From Eleusine coracana subsp. coracana (taxonomy: Eukaryota; Streptophyta; Magnoliopsida; Poales; Poaceae): 64,000 bases of DNA. The position numbers and the translations under genes are program-made. The stretch covers positions 34,142,342 through 34,206,341 of the forward strand of contig CM064434.1 in assembly GCA_032690845.1 (NCBI GenBank), read 5' to 3'. Under the pieces are notes generated by a model. That model was given only the letters and a program-made list of their open reading frames with translations, did not search any database and had not been told where the DNA came from. Position 1 is the first letter of the stretch. Each line of letters opens with the position of its first letter. This document shows, one piece after another, positions 1 through 10,334 of the stretch.

Positions 1-490
1 CAATATGGGCTTAAGGCCCGACACGATACATGGCCAAGTTGGCCCAAAATAGGTGGTGCAGCAACTTGTCATGGTCACATATTATGACTCACGACCCTTC
101 TGAAGCTAGGACCAGAAACAAAATGACGGTGTCATCGTCCCCTTTCCAATGCATCAAAGAACGCCTCGTTTGGACGTCGGATGTGGCAGTATCATCAAAA
201 CCATGAAGGGGTGTCGTCTGAATCCGAGACGAACACGGCGACCGTGCTGGTGACGACTTGTAACTTGGGGAAGGCCATGATATGCGCGTATCCAGCATGG
301 TGATGTCCTCATCACGAAGGAATATTGGGCGCTTGTATCTATACAAGGATCGTGCCTACAGGCATCAAAGGGATGTGGATCGGAGAATCCAGGATACAAT
401 CGAGATGAATGAAGCGGACTACACTTTTCTCATAAGGAATATGAGACAAATTTTCCGAGTCTTGAACAGGCATGGTCTGCATGATTAGTG
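1..490 (+). pseudogene. 3' end of Athila env-position ORF (element Ath1)
   Basis: This is the end of a reading frame, cut by the window start. The clearest open part is 282-488, ending in a TAG-type stop after a basic stretch (residues such as YRHQRDVDRRI). It is followed directly by a long non-coding tract with a purine run, as after the third ORF of Athila elements. The comparable ORF of element D (48686-50254) also ends in a charged helix-rich tail before a similar UTR. No env function can be shown from this piece. Identity rests mainly on its position upstream of the Athila PPT and LTR at 1758-2832. Confidence 0.5.
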
Positions 491-1757
491 TGTTGAGTTT
501 CTTCTCTTGCAATGAGGACATTGCAAATTTTGAGTCTGGGGGAAGGGCTTTGCCATTAGTCATAGTTTTTAAGTGTTTTTCAGTCTAGTTTCTTGCTTGT
601 TTTTCTTATTAGTGTTTATTTAAGTTTGTGTGTGTGCTTAAGAGAGTCATGAGTAATGTTGAGAGTTGCTTCAATGTCTTTTATGTAGTTTGAATCATTG
701 CGTTGTCTTCAATAAAGTTAGTGTCGATTGTCAAATTGAAAGTGCCCTATACTATTTATCTTGTCTTTTTGATGATCGATTAGTTGAGTACTTGAATTAG
801 TTGGTTACCAGTTAACTTTTGAGCTTTGTATTTGTGAAAATTTCTTTTAACTCATCATAAGCTAAAAGCAAAAGCAAGGTTTAAATATGCCTACATAGCC
901 AAGCGAATGAGAGCAAGCTACACATTTGAACTAATTGGATTGTAAGTAACTTTGTTAACTTATTGCTCATGATTTTGACCAAGTTAGGAAAGGATGATCT
1001 ATTTGTTTATCTCTGTATTTCTAGCCATTCTTATCCATTTAAATTCCTTGCTATCATGGAGCCCATACATCTTTGTTTATCCCTCCTTCTTGATAGAACC
1101 TATATTCTCAATAAAAGGGAATTTAGAAAATTTCTGCTACTGGTACAAGACAAAAATTGCTGATTATTATGGGAATAAAAAAAGAGTGAAAGAAAAGAAG
1201 ACCGCGCCAACCGGCGCAGTGTTGCGCCAATCGGCGCTGTTGCAAAAAGAGATAAAGAGAAAAAGAATTCCCTGAGAAGCAATAAGGTCACCAAAGAGAG
1301 CAGCTTTCTGATTATTTCTGATTCTTTGCCATTGTTCTCATTGAAACAATTTCCTATGATTCCTCTTCACCATTAAAATTCTTTTCCAAGAAAATCCTTT
1401 CTTAGTAGGCATGATTTGGCACAATGGTTACATGGTTAACCTTATAGTTTAATTTAGTTATATAGCCCTCCAGGATCCACATATAATCTTGGATTAGATA
1501 GGAGAGGAAAGGAAATACACTTGATGTTTGATGCTAAAGATGAGTTGAAGAAAACTAAAATTGTTTTTGAAAAGGTTTTGTGGTGATACGATTAAGTTCA
1601 AGTATGAGATGCTTATTGGTTAAAAAGAAGATGAGAGAAAAATCTTTGTGGTGGAATAACAAGTAAAAATGATGATTGAGATTGATTGCATGAGAGATCA
1701 TGTGAAGATTCTTGCTATATATTTGATTTTGTATTGCTCGAGGACTAGCAATGATTT
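491..1757 (+). other. 3' untranslated region of Athila element Ath1
   Basis: AT-rich and non-coding. It holds a first purine tract near 515-547 (GAGTCTGGGGGAAGG), one paired-palindrome module at 1203-1238, and a second purine tract just before the LTR. Short ORFs at 963-1294 read across the palindrome module and look incidental. I see nothing else in it. Confidence 0.6.
1203..1238. repeat. paired palindrome module (Athila type)
   Basis: Arm 1 is CGCGCCAACCGGCGCA, the spacer GTGT, and arm 2 TGCGCCAATCGGCGCT. Each arm is a near-perfect 16-bp palindrome. Confidence 0.8.
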
Positions 1758-1771
1758 GAGTGTGGGGGAAC
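1758..1771 (+). other. polypurine tract of Ath1
   Basis: GAGTGTGGGGGAAC lies immediately before the LTR start. The preceding context (GGACTAGCAA then TTTGAG) matches the cassette before the 3' LTR of element D at 51810-51837. Confidence 0.75.
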
Positions 1772-1975
1772 TATTGGTGGTTTCTAGCTACCCATTTTAT
1801 CTACCAAAAAGGGATGTTTTGCGTCTTAATTTGGTGGTTTAGACTAACAATTAACCCCATATTTGCATATATTTGTAGTTGTTCTATCTTGGATGTAATA
1901 GCAGAAAACAGGTGTAAAACAGGACAATTATGGATAAATGACTAAAGAGCAATGAAGATGGGCCAAATAATTGGC

Positions 1976-2012
1976 CGCGCCGATCCGCTCCAATGCCGCG
2001 CCGATCGGCGCA
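1976..2012. repeat. paired palindrome module in Ath1 LTR
   Basis: The arms contain GCGCCGATCCGCTC and GCGCCGATCGGCGC, with centres 21 bp apart. It lies upstream of the LTR TATA box. Confidence 0.8.
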
Positions 2013-2110
2013 GGAGGAAAAGATGACGAAGACAAGCCCAAGTCCTGGAAAGATGAAGGCCCAGCCCAATATGAGTCAGAGTCGGTGGAAGTTGACCTAA
2101 TCCCGTCGAG

Positions 2111-2117
2111 TATAAAA
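2111..2117 (+). promoter_or_regulatory. TATA box of Ath1 LTR
   Basis: TATAAAA in the middle of the LTR, downstream of the palindrome module, at the expected U3/R border. Confidence 0.55.
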
Positions 2118-2832
2118 GGAAGATAACTATCAAGAGCCAAAGGCGCAACAGGGGGCAACAGGGAGACGACAATCGCGATATTAAGTTGTTAAAACTAGGG
2201 TTCTAGGATATTGGCGGTGGCAGTGGTCAACACCGATAAGAACCACCAGAAGGGAGGTCGCGCCAGCTCGTGTGCGTTCCAGCGCAATTTCTCATCCCTC
2301 TGCTAGTCTCATATTCTCTTCTCTGGTGCGGGGATCTGGTCATGTAACTCTCATACTCATTGATACTCTCTTGATGAATTTAATCTATGTTATGAACTTA
2401 ATTGCGCATCTATTTATTCCTTTCCATTAGTGTATAGGTCAATACACTTCTACCCATTGCATAGTGCAAGAAACCAGTGGGGAGCTAATAACCTCTGTAG
2501 TGACAGCCGGGGCGAACAAAACCACCATGTCTTGTAGAATATTAAGGTCATCACTCGAGTTGATAAGAATAGGGTTACATGCTAGTGAACCAATCCTAAG
2601 GAGAGAATCCATCATTTTCCTGTTACATCTTCAATAACATTCATCCACCAGTCTCCTACCGTCACCATTCACACCAACCCAACCATTGCAATCTATTAGT
2701 AACCCTTTAATAGTAATAGTTCCACTCGTTCCCAGTGGATTCGATAACCTTGGAATACTCTAAGGGAAAAAGATCTACAACTATATACCATCCTCTTGTG
2801 AAATATAAGTCGGTGCATAACTACGACCAGCA

Positions 2833-3607
2833 CACACAATGTACAGGACTAACCCATTCACTCTCAGCAATAGGGTAGATCATAGGTGCATTAAGAAACA
2901 TCAAAATCTCCTTTTTAACCACTGGCTTCATTGGTTCCTTCAACCTTCGCATTCCTTCCATCACTGGTTTAGCATTCTCCTCCAAGTTAATCTTGTGGGT
3001 GCAAAATTCGAGGCTGATTCCCTTGATGTCATCCAATATGTAACCAATGGCTTTCTTATACCTTTCGAGCACATCAAGCAGCTTCTCTATTTCTTCTTTT
3101 ATTAGGGCGTTGTTCACAATAACTGGATATGTTCTATTCTTCCCTAGATATTCATAGCGTAGCTCCTTCAGAAGTTTCTTCTGTTCCACTTCTGGCGCTT
3201 CATCTGGATCCAGCTCCCCGAGAGGTTCAAAATCTGGATTTCCTTGGTTGAGCCGATCGGCGCAAGTGTTGTGCCGATCGGTGGGATTTTCCTAGTTGAC
3301 CCAATAGGCGCAAGCATCGTGCTGATTGGCAGGATTTTCCTGGTTGATCCGATCAGCGCAAGCGTCACGCTGATCGGCGGGATTTTCCGGGTTGACCCGA
3401 TCGGCGCAAGCATCGTGCCGATCGGCGCTGGTAGTATGCTTGTCAGTTCCGTGCAGGATGTGATCCAGTGGGTCTCCCATATCCATCCCTATCTTATCGT
3501 CTGCCTCTAGTTAGAATTTCTGACAGTAAGAAGGGTCTTGATGAGACGGATCGTTAAATTGAAATCGCACTTCTTCCTCACCTAGTTGTAGCATAATTTG
3601 ACCTTTC
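2833..3607 (-). pseudogene. pol: Athila pol fragment: protease end, variable linker, start of RT
   Basis: Read on the minus strand, 3607 to about 3430 resembles the end of an Athila gag-protease. Then comes a linker made of a 48-bp tandem repeat (3248-3431), then the start of reverse transcriptase (3189-2837) with the motifs YEYLG, YPVIVNNAL, IGYILDDIKGI, INLEE and WVSPVHCV. These match the N-terminal RT region of Athila elements, before the catalytic domain. The frame shifts near 3190. The RT is cut at 2837 by Ath1 and the upstream side at 3607/3608 by the copia LTR, so this is the oldest layer here. No catalytic YxDD remains in the window. Confidence 0.8.
3248..3431. repeat. 48-bp tandem repeat (about 3.8 copies) built on the paired palindrome
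   Basis: Units begin at 3248, 3296, 3344 and 3392, exactly 48 bp apart. Each holds two palindromic arms close to GCCGATCGGCGC, followed by a GGGATTTTCC-type spacer. As 48 is a multiple of three, the repeat keeps a minus-strand reading frame open (16-residue units with KIPPI). Confidence 0.9.
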
Positions 3608-4470
3608 TGTAAGGACCGAAGGTGTACCGAGAGTGGGGGGGGGGGGTGAATCGGTAAGCTGCTCACAAATCCAATTACTTCAAGTTCCACTACTTGAGTC
3701 TAACAAGATAAGGAAACCTAAGCAATTCTCGTAGGCCAAGGCCGTACACATGCTAGTGTACATGATAAGATAAAGTGCGAAAGCCAATCACACTAGCCTA
3801 TGCAAGCCATAAATCACCCCACTCACTAGAGCACACAAATGCGGAATAGTAAAGAGAGTGTCAAGGAATGCTCAAGATTTTTTCTTGAGGTCTCGGAAGG
3901 ATGGTGCCTTCCCTAATCCTCGTTGGACCACTCCCGCCAGAGTCCCGGTCTCTCCCGCCACCAAGTGGAGTTCTCGCCCACGAGCCCGCAATTACTCCTA
4001 GAGTGAAGACATGGTGTGCGTCACCGCTGCACAAAGCACAAGCTCGCCTCCCTCAAGAACTAGCCGGACTCCCCGAGACGACTCGGGCGCTCACTAGCGA
4101 TGCCCCTTTCAATGGCGGGCTCAAACCGTGTACAAACGTGTGACGACCTTCACAACCGATCACAATAGGCTCGATCACCGAGACCTAACCAGTCTAGGTC
4201 TCACCATAGACCAAAAGTAACAATCTAGATCACACCCTCAAGGACACCCTAGCCTTGGATGTGCAAGATGCTCAAGCTACTCTTCTCTAGCACTCTCAAG
4301 ATATGCAATATCTCCTTCTAGTGCTCTCCTCTTTTCCTCTTGGACCTTACCAAATGATCTCAGGTATTCCACTGGCCAAGAGAGGTGTCCAAGACCACAG
4401 CAACGAAGTTATATAGGCTCCCATCCTCAAACTAGTCATTGCTCAATGAAATTGCCTTTCTGGACACACT

Positions 4471-4511
4471 GACCGGACTGTCCAATCACTGCCTGACCGG
4501 AATGTCCGGTC
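4471..4511. repeat. paired palindrome (copia type), pair 1
   Basis: Arms GACCGGACTGTCCAATC and GACCGGAATGTCCGGTC with a 7-bp spacer, the widest spacing in the set. Confidence 0.7.
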
Positions 4512-4569
4512 ACTCTGTAACGGCTCTCCTCAGACGCTGGCCTCCTCTGTCTAGGTAAATTCCTGTACT

Positions 4570-4607
4570 GACCGGACTGTCCGGTCACTGGACCGGACCG
4601 TCCGGTC
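4570..4607. repeat. paired palindrome (copia type), pair 2
   Basis: Arms GACCGGACTGTCCGGTC and GACCGGACCGTCCGGTC, both perfect 17-bp palindromes around a central base, with spacer ACTG. This is the best-preserved pair. Confidence 0.9.
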
Positions 4608-4674
4608 CACTTTCTCTCTCCATTCCAGGAGCCTTCGTGAAATGCACCTCTTCTGCCTTTCCTGCACTCCTACT

Positions 4675-4712
4675 GACCGGACCGTCCGATCAGTAGACCA
4701 GACCGTCCGGTC
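4675..4712. repeat. paired palindrome (copia type), pair 3
   Basis: Arms GACCGGACCGTCCGATC and GACCAGACCGTCCGGTC with spacer AGTA. The second arm is missing at the same place in the other LTR (13467-13483). Confidence 0.85.
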
Positions 4713-4777
4713 TGTATGGAGTCACCAGCTGACCGAGTCCTGCTTCTCGATCTAAGTCTTAGACAACTCCCTATAGT

Positions 4778-4817
4778 GACCGTACAGTCCGGTCTCTATA
4801 GACCCCTTTGTCCGGTG
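4778..4817. repeat. paired palindrome (copia type), pair 4, decayed
   Basis: Arms GACCGTACAGTCCGGTC and GACCCCTTTGTCCGGTG with a spacer of about 6 bp. Confidence 0.55.
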
Positions 4818-5301
4818 TCTATGTCTAGAAGCTGAAACTTGTCGTCCTCGCTTGACTTTGTTTCCCGGCTTCTCCGAACACCTCCTTGGCTTCTCCACTG
4901 TCATCTAGTGCCTATGATTTCACCAAGGAACCTTGCACATCACCGACTAGACATGACCTAAGATAATGACCTAGACTCCCTTGATAGTCCGGTTTTTCCT
5001 ATGGACTCAAAGCCCTAACAACTACTCAAGTGTTCCACACACTTGCACCATAGCTTGTTCTCCGCTTTGATCCATCTCCATCAACCCTTGGACTCCATCA
5101 AGTTCACAAGCCTCCATACTTGTGGCCATTGTCATCCACCGCCAAGGCAACCATCATCCATATAATTTATAATAGAGTTAAGAGATGATTCCTAAATATA
5201 CAACACTCGTGTAGATATTAGCCCACAATTTCATAGTTCTCATCTATCACCAAAACAACCATACCACGGGGATCCAATCATCAATGGTCATGAAGCTTAC
5301 A

Positions 5302-5317
5302 ATCTCCCCCTTTTTGG
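5302..5317 (-). other. polypurine tract of copia relic
   Basis: The minus strand reads CCAAAAAGGGGGAGAT directly before the LTR start TGTAAGC. This is the usual SIRE-type arrangement. Confidence 0.75.
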
Positions 5318-5934
5318 TGATTGATGACAACCACTACCTAATTGAAAAACTTCAATGAATAACCGGGCTAAACAACCTACACAAAGATTGAGAGGAACCA
5401 TAACAACATATGAGAGAAATGCATAAGATCCTACTCAATCAAGCATCATCTAGATATATAAGGAAAAGAGTGAAGAGCATACTCTAGATGAAAACTGCAT
5501 GCATGTCATGACAAAATATTTAATGAAAGCATAAGGACATGCAATGCAAGGCATGAATGATGAAATGCATCAAGTTAGCATGGGAATGCATAAGAATTAA
5601 GAACAGACATGCATCATCATGATATCATACACATGCATACAAGATAATCAATAAATATAAGCACTGCAAAAGAATAGGAAATAAACCAAGTGAGATCAAA
5701 ATAAGTCAATCACCAACAAATGAAATCCATGACTCATCACAATCCACGAACATCGAATAACTCCTCAAAAAGAAGAACCAAAAAATCTAGCTCCCAAAAC
5801 CTAGTAGCTCCCCCCTAGATACAAGCTACTCTCGATTGCAACAAGATCACACTCCCACTCCCCCTAGACCTAGTATCTTCTCCCCCTTTGGCAACAAGCA
5901 CCAAAAAGCCAAAAAGACAGGAAAAGATGAACAT
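5318..5934 (-). other. non-coding tract between env-position ORF and PPT of the copia relic
   Basis: AT-rich sequence with many ATGCAT-like words. No coding frame, repeat array or known motif is visible. Confidence 0.4.
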
Positions 5935-8258
5935 CTAAGCGCTCGTGGTTGGAGGAAGTGGTGCAGCAATGTCCTCTGTAGGCTCCGCTCCTGGCTGCTC
6001 CTGAGGTGGATCCTGCTGTCCTCCTTGGGCCTGTACCGCCTGAGCATCTAGCTGCTCAAAGAAACCAAGGTCTATAGGTGACTTAGACCCGCTGTCCTCT
6101 GCTGCTGGAGTGACTATGGGAGTCTCCTGAGCCGAAGTCTGGAGTAGTAAGAGGTCTGCCACGTCCTACTGTGAGAAGCCTCCATGGACAAGATCCTCTA
6201 CTACCTGAGGGGTAAGAGTGGTAACAATGGCAATAAGAGGTGGAGATGAAACTGTAGCTGTCTCTGGGGCGGTCTGAGAGTCTGCACGAGTAGTGTGCAC
6301 AATGTTTGAGAACAGACTCATGACCGGTATGTGCTATGACCTGGAGGGTCCTGCCATCTGCGAGGTCAAAGAGTGTGATAGTGAGATGAACAACGCAGAC
6401 ATAGAGAAGGCTGACACGAGAGAGAGTTGTGCTGAAGAGAAAGTCTTTCATGCTCCCCCTGTCTATAGGACCCCTGAATGTGACAACCAACTGGACTGTG
6501 CTATCATCAAAGCTGTGAAGGGTCCTGGCTGAGTCTGCAGCTGCTGGTACTCAGAGAACACTGATGATCCTGGCTGCTGACTGGCCTGCCTCTGAGTCAA
6601 CTCTTTTATCTGAGTCATCAAGGCTATAAGAAGTGCAATCTGCTGCCTCTAAATCTCTGCCTGGCTCCTGATGACGTCCATCATCTGACGTCTGTCCTCT
6701 GATACACTCTGTATAAACTCTCCCAACCGTCCTGCTAGTGCTGTCACTGTGATAGTGTCCTCAAACTGTGAACCTATCAGCTGGGGAGGTGCTCCTGTAC
6801 TGGCTGACTCGGGAATCACCGTCCCTGGCTGAGCTACCTGCTCGTGTAGTACCGGTGACTCCAGCTCCTCCTCTTTCGTGTGCTGGCTGGAGGTAGACTG
6901 CAATCCCCTAGGGACTCTAGGTGAGTAGCTGGTGGTCACCTCAGGGAAAGCCTCATACTGCTCCTCCATCACTAGGCCCATCCTCCTCAAGAGATAGCAG
7001 ATGTAGGGCCCGTAGACCAAGTGACGTCCTCCAACCCTTTTAGAAATGACCTCCTCCATCTCCCCAATAGGAAGGTCTGCCAAGTTGAAAGTCTGCCTCC
7101 TCAAGATGGCTGCTACAGCCCACCGGTGTAAGACTGTGAACTCCTCTCTGTAGCCAGACCTGGGTATGATAGTCCTGGTGACTATCGCTCTCACCACCTT
7201 GGCCTCTGCAGTGAGTCACACGGGGCCTCTCTCAAAACCTGGAGTGTGTGGAGGTGGGAAAGCAATCGACACGAGGCCATCTGAAGATAGCTTCTCTCCT
7301 TGTGGTCTGCGGGGTGTCTCCAGTGTACCGTAGGCACTCTTGTAAAGCTGGAAGTCTGAGGCCAAGAGTCCTAAGTGGGAGATCAGGTCCTCCATGGTGA
7401 CACGGTATGGCTGCCCTCTGAACAGGAACCAGATCTCTGAGTAGTCTCTGGAAACCCACAGTGTCATGTAGAAGTCGAGGACCACGCCCTCTCTGAACCA
7501 GAGTGGAGCAGTGACTAGCTCTGCTAGTCCTGGCAGGTACACAAAGTATTGCTCCATGTCTGTTCCTATGGCCCTCCTCATGGCCTGGTGGTGGTGTACT
7601 GCTGCGGTACAAGCACACTATCTATCGTCCTCAAGGCCACACAATGTCTCAAGCCCTCTCCTATCCTCCTCTGGAGCATTGTCCAGTACCTCTCTCCGGC
7701 AGTAGGGTCTTGGGGAACTGGAACCCACTGCTCGAAGGACACGAACTGAAGTACCTTAAGGTCCTTTGCAGGAACCTTGAGGATATCCGGCTCTCCTGCT
7801 GCCTGAACAAGTCTCTGCAGCCTCCTCGTGCACACCTCACAAGTGCACCTCGGGTCTCCTGCCCGGTGAGCTGTCCTCTAGGGAACAATCTGCTCTGCCT
7901 CCTCCTCTAACTCCTCCTCAACCATCTCCTCAGACTCTGACTCTGCGGTCTCCTCCTCCTCAGACTCCTCCTGCTGCCTGGAGGATCCCTAATCCGCAGT
8001 TCTCGATGATCTCCCCTGACGAGAAACCAGAGTATGCTGCGTCTATGGCGGTGGTACCACTCCAACAGCCCGAGGTGCTGTCCTCTGCCTGGTGCTCCTC
8101 CTCAGACCCTGTGCCTCACGAGGCTGCTCTAGGATCAGACGTGACCCCGGAGTCCTCTGTGACTGATCCATGGCACCTAGGTGCCTGGCCACTCTCCTGG
8201 CTCTCTCTGACTCTGGATCCAGTCTCAGTCTCTTCTTGGTCTTGGGCTTGTCATACAT
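5935..8258 (-). pseudogene. env-position ORF of the copia relic (about 775 codons, broken)
   Basis: A minus-strand frame starts at ATG 8258 with a basic segment, then a domain with the motifs VLQFVSFEQWVP, YFVYLPGLAEL, VVLDFYMTLWV, FLFRGQPYRVTMEDLI, LADLPIGEMEEVISKR and LVYGPYICYLL, then a Q/P/S-rich tail ending PPTTSA. One frameshift near 7580 and several in-frame stops (for example near 7216 and 6648) break it. It lies between gag and the PPT, where SIRE and Athila elements carry an extra ORF. The segment RGQPYRVTM followed by a leucine-rich helix resembles RDISYTVTM in the Athila D ORF (about 49250-49290), suggesting one superfamily. No signal peptide or membrane segment is evident, so a true envelope role is not supported. 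Confidence 0.6.
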
Positions 8259-9283
8259 CTTCCCCTTTCCCTTGTCCTATCCTGACCCTGCTTTGTCTGA
8301 CTGCTGCTGCTGTCACTGCACGCACATAGGTGTAGATGGGATAAGAATTGAGTCCTAATACATCTACAAGCAAATCACCGCTAGGAAAGAATGCGCAATA
8401 GAAGTCCTAGCACTGAATGAAGGACATGATCACTAGACAATTATGCAAAGTAACAACAGTGATCATTGACTATATGTGGCTGGTGCGAGTCATCTAGTGT
8501 ACAGTCAAATAATGGCAATAAATCAAACTGTAGACTAGACAGGAGACAAACCCTAGATAAGCGTGTAATTAATTGCATCTAGGTTGAGCTTAATTAATCA
8601 ATTAATGCAACTAACAATGTGAATTTATCTAATTGCATCAATTAACTAAATTGCTCAAAATTAGGGCATAATTGATGAAAGGAGTGAATGGTACGATACC
8701 CTGAGGAAGTGTCGAACTCAAACATCGAAGAACTCCTAAGCGATCACCTCAAAGGTGGAATTTTTGAGGATTCCGGTAATGGAGGTGGAGGGAGAAGAGG
8801 GGGAACTCTTCCCTGGCAATCGGCAATGAGAGGAGGGTGCTGCTCTGGATGTGCGTGCATGGGAGGGCGGGAATAGGGGCTGTAATGCTCGGTGGAGCTT
8901 GCTGCGTGGTGGCGATGCTGGCGGCGCACGGCGGCGAGGTCGAGGCGGTGCAGCTAGGAGGGCGGCAGTGGCTCTGTTGCGCGCGCGCGGGAGTGAGAGC
9001 AGACACGAGCGGGTGTGGAGCACGGGTGCAGCGAGGCAGGTGAGCACGGCGGCGCTGCTGCTCATCGGCGGTGGCGACGCGGTGCAGCAGAGGGAGGCGC
9101 GGCATCGATGAGAGAGGAAGGCGATGGCGGGTTCATGTTCTCGGCGGAATCAGGAGGAACAAAGAAGGGTCCAAAGGGACTGACAACATTTGACCTAGGT
9201 CAAATCTTCGTCAATGGCCGAGATTCAACAAGAATAGAATCAACGGTTCAGATCAGAAGCCATATCCTACGATCAACTCAAGT

Positions 9284-9321
9284 GACCGGATAGTACAGTC
9301 TCTGGACCGGACGGTCCTGTC
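9284..9321. repeat. paired palindrome (copia type), pair 5
   Basis: Arms GACCGGATAGTACAGTC and GACCGGACGGTCCTGTC with spacer TCTG. It lies in the element interior, outside the LTR. Confidence 0.75.
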
Positions 9322-9349
9322 TGCTCTGGTTCTGCTGGCAAACCATACA

Positions 9350-9388
9350 GACCGGACGGTCTGGTCACTAGGACCATACTGTCCGTTC
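9350..9388. repeat. paired palindrome (copia type), pair 6
   Basis: Arms GACCGGACGGTCTGGTC and GACCATACTGTCCGTTC with a 5-bp spacer. Confidence 0.75.
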
Positions 9389-9429
9389 TCTATGACCAGA
9401 CTCTCCAGAACACTATGCCCGAGGGCACT

Positions 9430-9467
9430 GACTGGGCTGTACGGTCCGAAGATCGGATTGTACAATC
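9430..9467. repeat. paired palindrome (copia type), pair 7
   Basis: Arms GACTGGGCTGTACGGTC and GATCGGATTGTACAATC with spacer CGAA. The arms are diverged but the spacing is exact. Confidence 0.65.
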
Positions 9468-9483
9468 ACTACCAAATTTTTGT

Positions 9484-10334
9484 TGAATCAAGGAATTTCT
9501 CCATTTTCCATGTGCCCTCGCTAAACACACAAATAAACACCGCACTTGGAATATAGAGGGAACTCTCAAACACTCTTTTTCAAATAGTGGCACTCTATGG
9601 CCTCATAGTTTTCGCAAATCCCAAATGAAAGATCGAGCAAATAAGAACCAAGGCAAATAAGAACCAAAGGGTATGTATGAGCCTTAGTCCATGAACCGCA
9701 TGAGTAGATTTAACCTCGGAGTTCATAAGAGCTTGCTCAATGGGCATGAAGCACAATCCTTTCCTTTGGTCACCCTTATGGAGATGTAATCTCATATAGA
9801 GCATGAGGCAGAAATATCTCCAAATGTGACAAGCCTCCTTTGTATTTCCTATATGATGCATGCAACAAGAAATTTACATATGCAATGAAGGCAAACATGC
9901 CATGTGAATGCAAGAAATATTAAGAACAATATACAAAGGAAACCTAACAATGTCAAGTTTGAACCACTCCCAAGCTTACTCACTATAATCCATGCCCTTG
10001 CCTTGAGAGAAGTCAAACCACCATCTCAAGCACTCCCCCTTGCTTATAGCTATCTTGGATGGATTAGACATTGACTAATTTTTATGTGTTTTTCTTTTAG
10101 TTATTTACACATCCATGGATGCAAATCATACTAGTCACAAAAGAGTCCTAATTACCATGCAATGCAAGAGAAAGAAATACACACTACAACTACCAAGAAC
10201 TAACACGGTTACCTCCCTTATGAGTAGATATGTAGTTGAGGTACATGTCACATGTGGTGGACTTCACATGATCTTCATGAAAGCGCTCGGTCCAGCACCA
10301 CCACCATCTATGTCTTGTTCTTGGGCACCCATTT
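9484..10334 (-). other. non-coding interior of the copia relic; pol absent
   Basis: Protease, integrase, RT and RNase H should lie here in a complete copia element but none can be read on either strand. The tract is AT-rich. It has one minus-strand purine run (AAGGGGGAGTG, 10041-10031) that resembles a second PPT. The gag frame fades out at its upper end with several stops. Confidence 0.5.

Larger units (their letters stand above)
1772..2832 (+). mobile_element. 3' LTR of Athila element Ath1
   Basis: The LTR starts TATTGG (expected TGTTGG, one mutation) after a polypurine tract and ends CCAGCA, close to the CCAACA end of element D. A TATA box (TATAAAA, 2111-2117) follows a paired-palindrome module by about 100 bp. 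The last 150 bp resemble the 5' LTR of D near 40960-41032 and 44854-44881. The LTR interrupts an older minus-strand Athila pol exactly after codons for the motif SPVHCV, so Ath1 inserted into that element. Confidence 0.8.
3608..5301 (-). mobile_element. 3' LTR of SIRE/Maximus-like Ty1/copia relic
   Basis: In minus-strand sense the LTR starts TGTAAGC right after a purine tract and ends GGTCCTTACA, giving matching TGTAAG/CTTACA termini over about 1.7 kb. The part 3668-4745 is repeated at 12459-13520, which is the element's other LTR. It carries four pairs of GACCGGACNGTCCGGTC palindromes (4471-4817) and a G12 run at 3635-3646. It inserted into the Athila pol fragment at 3607. Confidence 0.8.
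8259..9483 (-). other. leader-like region upstream of the env-position ORF, with GC-rich island and palindromes
   Basis: Read on the minus strand, palindrome pairs at 9467-9284 are followed by a GC-rich block (about 9120-8860, rich in GCGGCG words) and an AT-rich stretch up to the ATG at 8258. Several overlapping frames in the GC-rich block are open simply because of composition. It could be an internal promoter and 5' UTR for the env-position ORF, or a captured host fragment. Confidence 0.4.

Noticed and set aside
1203..1238. Palindromic GCGCC...GGCGC repeats as a CRISPR array or as a bacterial repeat
   Set aside because: There are no regular unique spacers; copies are dispersed kilobases apart within eukaryotic retrotransposons.
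3635..3646. G12 run (and C16 at 25888) as G-quadruplex signals
   Set aside because: Single homopolymers without the four-run pattern; their length is also prone to sequencing or assembly error.
8736..9293. Several ORFs on both strands in the GC-rich block
   Set aside because: GC-rich sequence lacks stop codons by chance; five or more frames are open at once and none has a recognisable motif.
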